Assembly (NCBI RefSeq): GCF_027887165.1 | Contig: NC_077233.1 | Location: forward strand, 177,735,506-177,799,505 | Length of the DNA stretch: 64,000 nucleotides | Direction: 5' to 3' | Origin: Monodelphis domestica | Taxonomy: Eukaryota; Chordata; Mammalia; Didelphimorphia; Didelphidae | Shown: positions 54,223 to 62,023 of the stretch, one piece after another | Layout: each line of letters starts with the position of its first letter | How positions within the stretch are numbered: position 1 is the stretch's first letter | Position numbers and translations under genes: made by a program | Notes under the pieces: model-generated | Databases searched by the model: none | What the model was told of the DNA's origin: nothing | The model's input: the letters and a program-made list of their open reading frames with translations, nothing else

Positions 54223-57200
54223 TTATTTACATTTTGTGATTCTTTCTATATCTTGCTTGGTTTTAAAGCCTTTCCCCTCCCAAAGGTCTGACATGTATAC
54301 TATTCTGTGTTTACCCAATTTACTTATGGTTTCCTTCTTTATGTTTAAGTCACTCACCCATTTTGAATTTATCTTGGTGTAGGGTGTGAGGTGTTGATCT
54401 ATTCCTAGTCTCTCCCACACTGTCTTCCAATTTTCCCAGCAGTTTTTATGAAATAGTGGATTTTTGTCCCAAAAGCTGGGATCTTTGGGTTTATCGTATA
54501 CTGTCTTGCTGAGGTCGCTTTCCCCCAGTCTATTCCACTGATCTTCCTTTCTATTTCTTAGCCAGTACCAAATTGTTTTGATGACTGCTGCTTTGTAATA
54601 TAGTTTTAGGTCAGGGACTGCAAGGCCCCCATCATATGTGTTTTTTTTCATTATTTCCCTGGATATCCTTGATCTTTTGTTCTTCCAAATGAACTTTGTT
54701 ATGGTTTTTTCTAAATCAGTGAAGAAGTATTTTGGTAGTTCAATGGGTATGGCACTAAATAGATAAATAAGTTTGGGTAGGATGGTCATTTTTATTATAT
54801 TGGCTCGTCCTATCCATGAGCAGTTAATGTTTTTCCATTTGTTCAAGTCTAGTTTTAGTTGTGTGGCGAGTGTTTTGTAGTTGTGTTCATATAGTTCCTG
54901 TGTTTGTCTTGGGAGGTAGATTCCTAGGTATTTTATTTTGTCTAAGGTGATTTTGAATGGGATTTCTCTTTCTAGTTCTTGCTGCTGAGCTGTGTTGGAG
55001 ATATATAGAAAAGCTGATGATTTATGTGGGTTTATTTTGTATCCTGCAACTTTGCTAAAGTTGTTGATTATTTCAATTAGCTTTTTGGTTGAATCTCTAG
55101 GATTCTTTAAGTAGACCATCATGTCATCCGCAAAGAGTGATAACTTGGTCTCCTCCTTGCCTATTTTGATGCCTTCAATTCCTTTATCTTCTCTAATTGT
55201 TACTGCTAGTGTTTCTAGTACAATGTCAAATAGTAGAGGTGATAATGGGCATCCTTGTTTCACTCCTGATCTTATTGGGAATGCATCTAGTTTATCCCCA
55301 TTGCAGATGATATTAGCTGTTGGTTTTAGATATATACTGTTTATTATTTTTAGGAATGACCCTTCTATTCCTATGCTTTCTAGTGTTTTTAATAGGAATG
55401 GGTGTTGTATTTTATCAAAGGCTTTTTCTGCATCTATTGAAATAATCATGTGATTCTTGCTAGTTTGCTTGTTGATGTGGTCAATTATGTGGATGGTTTT
55501 CCTAATGTTGAACCAGCCCTGCATCCCTGGTATGAATCCTACTTGATCATGGTGAATGATCCTTCTGATCACTTGCTGGAGTCTTTTTGCTAGTATCCTA
55601 TTTAAGATTTTTGCATCTATATTCATTAGGGAGATTGGCCTATAGTTTTCTTTCTCTGTTTTTGACCTGCCTGGTTTTGGAATCAGTACCATGTTTGTGT
55701 CGTAAAAGGAGTTTGGTAGAACTCCCTCTTTGCTTATTATGTCAAATAGTTTGTATAGTATTGGGATTAACTGTTCTCTGAATGTTTGATAGAATTCACA
55801 GGTGAATCCATCAGGCCCTGGGGACTTTTTCTTTGGAAGTTCTTTGATGGCTTGTTGGATTTCAATTTCTGATATGGGATTATTTAGGAATTCTATTTCC
55901 TCTTCTGTTAGTCTAGGCAGTTTGTATTTTTGTATATATTCATCCATTTCTCCTAAATTGGTGTATTTATTGCCATATAATTGGGCAAAGTAATTTCTAA
56001 TGATTGCCTTAATTTCCTCCTCATTGGAGGTGCTGTCCCCCTTTTCATCTTTAATGCTGTGAATTTGCTTTTCTTCCTTCCTTTTTTTAACTAGATTGAC
56101 CAGTACCTTGTCTATTTTGTTTGTTTTTTCAAAGTACCAGCTTCTTGTCTCATTTATTAAATCAATAGTTCTATCACTTTCGATTTTATTAATTTCTCCC
56201 TTAATTTTTAGGATTTCTAATTTGGTTTTCTGCTGGGGGTTTTTAATTTGATCGCTTTCCAGTTTTTTCATTTGCATTTCCAATTGATTGATCTCTGCTC
56301 TCCCTTGTTTGTTAATATAAGCATTCAGGGATATGAATTTACCTCTGATTACCGCTTTGGCTGCATCCCAAAAGGTTTGGAAGGATGTTTCGCCATTGTC
56401 ATTTTCCTTGATGAAATTATTAATTGTTTCTATGATTTCTTCTTTAACTAAACGGTTTTGGAGTATCATATTGTTTAATTTCCAATTGGTTTTAGATTTG
56501 GTTTTCCATGTACCATTACTAATCATTATTTTTATTGCCTTGTGATCTGAGAAGGCTGCATTCATTATTTCTGCTTTTCTGCATTTGTGTGCTATGTTTC
56601 TGTGACCTAATGTATGGTCAATTTTTGTGAATGTGCCATGTGGTGCTGAGAAGAAGGTGTATTCCTTTTTATCCCTATTTATTTTTCTCCATATGTCTAT
56701 TAATTCTAATTTTTCTAAGATTTCATTCACTTCTTTTACCTCTTTCTTATTTATTTTTTGATTTGATTTATCTAAATTTGATAATGGTTGGTTTAAGTCT
56801 CCCACTAGTATGGTTTTATTGTCTATTTCTTCCTTCAATTCTCCTAGTTTCTCCATTAGAAATTTGGGTGCTATATTATTTGGTGCATACATATTGATTA
56901 ATGATATTTCCTCATTGTCTATAGTCCCTTTTAACAAAATATAATTACCTTCCCTATCCCTTTTGATCAGGTCTATTTTTGCATTGGCTTTATCAGATAT
57001 CATGATTACCACTCCTGCCTTCTTTCTATCAGTTGAAGCCCAGAAGGTCTTACTCCATCCTTTAATTCTGACCTTGTGGGTGTCAACCCGCCTCATGTGT
57101 GTTTCTTGAAGACAACATATGGTAGGGTTTTGGATTCTAATCCATTCTGCTATTCGTCTACGTTTTATGGGTGAGTTCATCCCATTCACGTTCAAAGTTA

Positions 57201-57228
57201 TGATTGTCATTTGTGGACTCCCTGGCAT
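54223..57228 (-). CDS. L1 ORF2 protein: endonuclease and reverse transcriptase (truncated by frameshift)
   Basis: 1001 codons. ORF2p nicks target DNA and reverse-transcribes its own RNA in the nucleus. Residues 1-240 are an APE-type endonuclease with NVNG (13-16), CCLQETH (E42), MYAPN (about 113), GDLN (about 143), IDH (about 203) and FSDHKAI (about 226). The RT (about 460-760) shows [37 protein letters not shown] (about 597), [13 protein letters not shown] and the catalytic FADD at about 699-702. All expected active-site residues are present. The frame ends at 54223 with ...ERITKCK, after which the reading continues one frame over; loss of one A in a short A run explains it. GDLN replaces the commoner GDFN. 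The ATG at 57228 begins MPGSPQ; a second Met seven residues in aligns with shorter family starts. Confidence 0.9.
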   Translation of the reverse strand: MPGSPQMTIITLNVNGMNSPIKRRRIAEWIRIQNPTICCLQETHMRRVDTHKVRIKGWSKTFWASTDRKKAGVVIMISDKANAKIDLIKRDREGNYILLKGTIDNEEISLINMYAPNNIAPKFLMEKLGELKEEIDNKTILVGDLNQPLSNLDKSNQKINKKEVKEVNEILEKLELIDIWRKINRDKKEYTFFSAPHGTFTKIDHTLGHRNIAHKCRKAEIMNAAFSDHKAIKIMISNGTWKTKSKTNWKLNNMILQNRLVKEEIIETINNFIKENDNGETSFQTFWDAAKAVIRGKFISLNAYINKQGRAEINQLEMQMKKLESDQIKNPQQKTKLEILKIKGEINKIESDRTIDLINETRSWYFEKTNKIDKVLVNLVKKRKEEKQIHSIKDEKGDSTSNEEEIKAIIRNYFAQLYGNKYTNLGEMDEYIQKYKLPRLTEEEIEFLNNPISEIEIQQAIKELPKKKSPGPDGFTCEFYQTFREQLIPILYKLFDIISKEGVLPNSFYDTNMVLIPKPGRSKTEKENYRPISLMNIDAKILNRILAKRLQQVIRRIIHHDQVGFIPGMQGWFNIRKTIHIIDHINKQTSKNHMIISIDAEKAFDKIQHPFLLKTLESIGIEGSFLKIINSIYLKPTANIICNGDKLDAFPIRSGVKQGCPLSPLLFDIVLETLAVTIREDKGIEGIKIGKEETKLSLFADDMMVYLKNPRDSTKKLIEIINNFSKVAGYKINPHKSSAFLYISNTAQQQELEREIPFKITLDKIKYLGIYLPRQTQELYEHNYKTLATQLKLDLNKWKNINCSWIGRANIIKMTILPKLIYLFSAIPIELPKYFFTDLEKTITKFIWKNKRSRISREIMKKNTYDGGLAVPDLKLYYKAAVIKTIWYWLRNRKEDQWNRLGESDLSKTVYDKPKDPSFWDKNPLFHKNCWENWKTVWERLGIDQHLTPYTKINSKWVSDLNIKKETISKLGKHRIVYMSDLWEGKGFKTKQDIERITKCK

Positions 57229-57759
57229 TTTGATTGCCTTCCCTAATTCTAACCTTTTCTTCTTCGGCTCTACCTTTTAGTCCAGTGATTTACTTTGAAA
57301 CAGTCCCCCTTGTCCCCTCCCTTGATGTTTCCCTTTTTAGTCCCTCCCTTTTTGTTCCCTCCCCCTCCCCCCTCTCTTACCCTCCCTTTTTGTTCTCCCT
57401 CTCCCCCTCCCCCCCTTGGTTTTCCCTTCTCCTTACCCTTGTTGGGTAAGATAGAATTCAAGATCCCAATGGATCTGGAGGTTTTTCCCTCTCAGAGCTG
57501 ATTTCCCTGAGATTGAGGTTTAAGTAACCCCCCCCCCCTCTTCCTCTCCTTCTTATAGGAGTTTTCTTCCCCTCCCCTTCCCATGTGAATCTTTGTGTGA
57601 GAATGATTATTCTATTTGGTCTTTCTTTACCCCCTATTTATACATTACATTTTCCCCACATGTTAGTATACATAGGTTGATATAAATGTAGTCCTTATAG
57701 AAGAGAGTTTGAGTAAAAGAAGAAGATAACATTTTCCCCTTTCCTTAATATTTACCTTT
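57229..57759 (-). other. Long G-rich spacer between L1 ORF1 and ORF2
   Basis: 531 bp with no open frame in L1 sense of any length. 57295-57440 is strongly G-rich on the L1 sense strand, with repeated GGG/GGGG/GGGGG runs separated by A-rich bases, so several G-quadruplexes could form in the L1 RNA or DNA. The human L1 spacer is only about 60 bp. The same spacer of about 690 bp with similar G runs exists in the second L1 here (61338-62023), so it is a family trait and not a private insertion. Confidence 0.8.
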
Positions 57760-58725
57760 TCAGGTATTCCTTGCTCTTTGATTTTCGGTATCAAACTTTC
57801 CACAGAGCTCTGGTCTTTTCTTTGCAAAAAGTTGGAAGTCTTCTATTTTGTTGAATGCCCATACTTTCCCTTGGAAGTATATAGTCAGTTTTGCTGGGTA
57901 GCTGATTCTTGGTTGGAGACCCAGCTCTCTTGCCTTTCTGAAGATCATGTTCCATGCCTTACGATCATTCAGAGTAGAACTTGCAAGGTCTTGGGTGACC
58001 CTGATTGGCATTCCTTTATATCTAAATTGTCTTTTTCTGGCTTCCTGTAGGATTTTTTCTTTTGTTTGATAGCTTTGGAATTTGGCAATTACATTCCTGG
58101 GAGTTGTCTTTTGGGGGTTTAGTGTAGAAGGTGTTCTGTGAGCTCTGTCAGTGGCTGTATTGCCCCCTTGTTCTAGAATCTCTGGGCAATTTTCTTTGAT
58201 TATATCTTGTATCACCATGTCCAGTTTGGTGTTTATTTCTGGCTTATCTGGGAGTCCAATTATTCTTAAATTATCCCTTCTCCCCCTATTTTCCAGATCT
58301 ATCACCTTGTCGGTGAGATATTTTATGTTCTCTTCTAATTTCTTGGTATTTTGGCTTTGCTTTATTGATTCTTGCTCTTTTACACGATCGTTGTCTTCCA
58401 GCTGCCTGATTCTGGCCTTTAAAGCCTGGTTTTCTTTTACAGTTTGGTCAAACTGGTTTTGTAGATGCGTGAATTTCTTTTGCATTATTTCCAACTTTTC
58501 CTCCCAGAAGGCTTCCATCTTTTTGGTCATTTCTGATTCAAATTCTTCATAGGTTTGTGGAGAGTTTCCATTTCCTTTGGAAGGTTTTGGAGCATTTTCT
58601 TTTATATTATCTTCTGTCTGCTCTGTATTTTGTATTTTGGCTCCATAGAATGTGTCCAAAGTCGCCCCTTTCTTCTTATTTTTCTTGGTATTTTGGGGCT
58701 TCTGTGGTTCTGTGGAGTTTGTCAT
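57760..58725 (-). CDS. L1 ORF1 protein (RNA-binding chaperone), intact
   Basis: 321 codons, uninterrupted, starting at ATG 58725 and ending in TGA at 57760-57762. ORF1p coats L1 RNA as a trimer and is needed for retrotransposition. Residues 1-55 are a basic, low-complexity leader (PQKPQNTKKNKKK). About 60-150 form a heptad-rich coiled coil rich in Glu, Lys and Gln. Next is the RRM, entered by the conserved DLENRGRRDNLRIIGLP (about 147-163). The C-terminal domain has LGLQPRISYPAKLTIYFQGK (about 270-289) and NKIEDFQLFAKK. Length and order match mammalian ORF1p. No frameshift or internal stop is present. Confidence 0.93.
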   Translation of the reverse strand: MTNSTEPQKPQNTKKNKKKGATLDTFYGAKIQNTEQTEDNIKENAPKPSKGNGNSPQTYEEFESEMTKKMEAFWEEKLEIMQKKFTHLQNQFDQTVKENQALKARIRQLEDNDRVKEQESIKQSQNTKKLEENIKYLTDKVIDLENRGRRDNLRIIGLPDKPEINTKLDMVIQDIIKENCPEILEQGGNTATDRAHRTPSTLNPQKTTPRNVIAKFQSYQTKEKILQEARKRQFRYKGMPIRVTQDLASSTLNDRKAWNMIFRKARELGLQPRISYPAKLTIYFQGKVWAFNKIEDFQLFAKKRPELCGKFDTENQRARNT

Positions 58726-59410
58726 CTCTGAATGTGGAGGATTAGTTTTTCTTGTCTCTTTCTGGTGTTCGGAGGCAGTCCTGGGCAGATAGTTCTATGG
58801 GCTTTCCCTGGGTTAAACTGAATATGCCTCACTGGAACTGGAATGGAAGGGTCGGACCACGAGGCCACACTCTCCCCCCGGCTCGCTTTCCGGAAGTTGC
58901 CTTCAGAATCGCTGGCCGTGAGGCTGTTTCGTCGGCCTGCGGGGGGATGGGCTGCCGCTTCCCCAAGCTCTGAGAGCACAGACTTTCACTGAGACTTGGA
59001 TAGCAGGATCCAGCCCGTGAGGCTGTCTTGCCCGCCCTGAGGGTTGCTGTTGTTTTGACCAGCTCTCTGCAGCGGAAGCCCCAGGCAGTAACTTTCACCG
59101 GGACTGTAGAAGGCCCTGAGGGTTGTTGTTTCCGAGGACCCTGCTCTCTGAGCCGGCCGGGCTGCGGCTTCCGGAAGCCTTGGACTCTGCGCTCCTACCC
59201 CTGAGGTCCGAGTGATCTCGGGTTCTGGCTTTTAAGGGGAGCCGTACCTTTTGAACCGGGTCCAGGTCCAGGAGGAGGGTTCCCAGGGTCTGTGCTGTTG
59301 ATCGTTTTGAATTTCGGCGCCTTAGGAGCTTATCGTTTGAGATTGGTCGGGAAGGTTTTTCCGGAGATCTGAGCTTTAGCTTTCTCTAAGCCGCCATCTT
59401 AACCGGAAGT
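58726..59410 (-). promoter_or_regulatory. L1 5'UTR: CpG-rich internal promoter with YY1 site
   Basis: 685 bp upstream of ORF1. The first 21 bases on the - strand include AAGATGGCGGC, an exact YY1 consensus, at about +11; in human L1 a YY1 site in the same position sets the transcription start. CpGs are dense (for instance about eleven between 58851 and 58966), in sharp contrast to the CpG-poor surroundings, which implies little time for methylation decay. Confidence 0.85.
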
Positions 59411-59426
59411 TCCATCTGATTTCTTT
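59411..59426 (+). repeat. Right target-site duplication of the full-length L1 (16 bp)
   Basis: tccatctgatttcttt, identical to 52443-52458; immediately followed by aattgattc, giving a TTT/AA-type cleavage site. Confidence 0.93.
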
Positions 59427-59944
59427 AATTGATTCTGTGAAAAGACAGTATTAGGTAAAACAACAAAACAAGAAGCAATTAATTCTGTAGAACAATATAA
59501 TAAATAGGAGATAAATTCCCAGCCTTTCAAAATTTAAATTTCTATAAAAACTTAATTTCGGACTTAGCTAAGATCTGAGACCACAAATGATGCTTATACT
59601 ACCAACACTCCTTTCCCTATAATTAGACCCTTCCCCTAACTTAGAGATCCAAGGGGGTTAACATCTGGTAGTTGACTTGGAGACAAGCTCTCCAAGGATA
59701 GTGCCCATGCGTCTGTAGCAGGCCACATGGTGAGGTCTATCTTGGCTCTCCCACATTTTTCTTACATGCACATCATTTTGCTTTTTCCTTGTTGCATATT
59801 CATAAACCCATCCTAGGTGTGATTTTTCACATAGATTACAAAGTCCTGTCACTATAGCTACTCTCTACTTAGGAAATCAAGGCAAGGACCAACTACCCAC
59901 TTACCAGTTTCCACAAATACATCAATATAGAAAATATCCTAGGA
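59427..59944. other. Intergenic sequence between two head-to-head L1s
   Basis: 518 bp of unclassified sequence separates the right target duplication of the - strand L1 from the 5' end of the + strand L1. No gene is recognised. Confidence 0.5.
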
Positions 59945-60517
59945 ACTTCCGGGTAAGCATGGCGGCCAGCTAAACATGGCTTACTTACTCTCCCCGACAT
60001 ACACCGACATATACCGATAAGGATCACCCCAAAAGACCATAAGAATCTTTATCAGAGGAGCGGAGGAGCTGTAGAGTGGGGAGCAGCAGTGAAGGTGTGT
60101 GGGATCGGGGTTATACCAGCCTATAAGAGAGGGAAAGGGCTTCCATCCAAAGGTGGAAGGCAGCTAGGTAGAAAAACTCAAGATGTGAAAGAGTGCAGAC
60201 TTCAGGTGCCCAGAGTGAGCTCATCAGCCGCAACCAGGAAGTGAGACATGAGTGCCTGGGGAATGAACAGGGAGCCATTTTGGGGGTCCTTGGGAATTGC
60301 CTAGGCCTTCAGGGGACCCACCCCCAAAAGTAGCTAAACAGGAAAACCAGGCGGGAGAGAGAGCGCAGACACTGAGAGCCCCCTGGAGGAAGGTACAGAG
60401 AAAAGCCACAAAGGACTGATGAAAATCTAGAACCTGCTCATTAACACCATACACAAAAAACCTGCTCAGCAGACTCTGATTCTGACTAAAGAGGGAACTG
60501 AAAACATCCAGAAAAAA

Positions 60518-61337
60518 ATGGCTAACTGTGTATAGGATCCTCGAAATCCCACCAGGAGATTAAAAAAAAAAAAATCTGTCATCCTTGAAAATTTTTATGG
60601 AGGAAAACCCCAGACTACAGAGAAAATACTGGATGAAACTCAAACAAAGGCAAAACTGAAAAAAAAAAAAAACACAACTGAAAATTGCTCACAAGCCCTG
60701 GAAGAGCCTCAAATGGAGATTATCACCAGAAAGATGGAAGCCCTCTGGAAAAAGAAGTGAGAAATGGTTCAAAAAGAAAACCAACAAATTATATTAGAGA
60801 ACCAAAAAATTACAGCTGAATGCCAAAAGATTAAAGCAGAAAACCAGGCCTTAAGGACCAGAATTGAGCAACTGGAAACCAATGATCTTGCAAATCAGTA
60901 AGAATTAATAAATCAAAGTCAAAAAATAAGAATTAGAAGAAAACATAAAATATCTCACTGACAAGGTGGCAGAGCAGGAAAACAGAGGAAGGAGAGACAA
61001 TTTGAGAATCATTTGGTCTACCTGAAAAACCAGAGATTAACAAAAATCTCAATGCCATACTACAAGAAATCATCGAAGAGAATTGCCCTGATGTTCTCAA
61101 GCACACATGACCTAGCGCCAGCCATGCCTGGACCACAAAGCCTGGAACATAATATTCAGAAAGGCAAGAGAACTGGGTCTTCAACCAAGAATCAGCTACC
61201 CATCAAAACTGACTATATACTTCCTGGGGAAAGTAAGGACATTGGACAAAATAGAAGATTTCCAAGTATTTGGAAAGAAAAGAACCAAACACAGTAGAAA
61301 GCTTGACATCCAAACACAAAGAGCAAGAGAAACATGA
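60518..61337 (+). pseudogene. L1 ORF1 remnant of the second L1
   Basis: Starts at an ATG in the expected place (60518, ATGGCTAACTG) but meets TAG six codons later. Coiled-coil-like Lys/Glu/Gln-rich sequence follows, with several stops and A-run length changes. Landmarks remaining are ENCPD (about 61080), then directly KPGT/YSERQENWVFNQESATHQ and DFQVFGKKR before TGA at 61335. Comparison with the intact ORF1 indicates a deletion of about 60 codons near 61110-61135, removing most of the RRM. Confidence 0.8.
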
Positions 61338-62023
61338 AAAGGGAAATATGAAAGAAAAAGAAAAAGAGAAAAGTGTTTTTTTTTCTTTTATTCAAACTTT
61401 CTTCTATAAGGGCTACAATTAGATCAAATTATATAGACTAACATATGGGGGAAAGGTTATGTGTAACTTTCAAAAATTTTATGCAATAATAGAGTAATCA
61501 GAAGAATCACTCATAGGGAAAAATCAGGGCATTAACATGATATGGAAGGGGAAAAAAACAAAAAGAAAGAAAAAGGGAGGGGGGAATCAATGATGGTACT
61601 AAGATATACTTGAAGAAATAGAAATAAATTAAATAGAATAATCTTTGTCACACAAAGATACACACGGGAAGGGGAGGAGAAGAATTCTCTTATAAGAAGG
61701 AGAGGAAAAGAGTGCTAATTGGTATTACTTAAACCTTACTCTCAGTGAAATCAACTCTGAGAGGGGAGAGCATCTAGATACATTGGGATCTTGAATTATA
61801 TCTTATCCAACAGGGTAAGGGAGAGGGAAAAATAAGGGGGGTGGAGGGGAAGGAATACAAAAAGGGAAGGAAGGAGAGGGGGGAGGGGAAGGAAACAAAA
61901 AGGGAGGGGTCAGAAAGGGAAGAATAACAAGGGAGGGGGCTAGGGAGATTGATTTAAAGTAAATCACTGGTTTAAAAAGTTATAGCAAAAGAAGAAAGGT
62001 CAGAATTAGGGGAAGATATCAAA
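61338..62023 (+). other. G-rich ORF1-ORF2 spacer of the second L1
   Basis: About 690 bp without coding landmarks; 61800-61945 is packed with GGG to GGGGGG runs separated by A-rich bases, equivalent to the spacer in the young L1. Confidence 0.75.

Larger units (their letters stand above)
53084..59410 (-). mobile_element. Full-length L1 LINE, young-looking (6.3 kb)
   Basis: Complete marsupial-type L1 in the order 5'UTR (58726-59410), ORF1 (57760-58725), spacer (57229-57759), ORF2 (53423-57228, one frameshift), 3'UTR (53084-53422) with AATAAA (53092-53097 on the complement) and poly(A). It starts ACTTCCGGTTAAGATGGCGG on the - strand. CpGs are well preserved in the 5'UTR, ORF1 is intact and ORF2 is nearly so; all indicate recent insertion. 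A perfect 16-bp target duplication flanks the L1 plus its 3' transduction. Confidence 0.95.

Noticed and set aside
58151..58552. 133-codon + strand frame opposite L1 ORF1, and others opposite ORF2
   Set aside because: They are antisense shadows of the L1 coding frames with no independent support.
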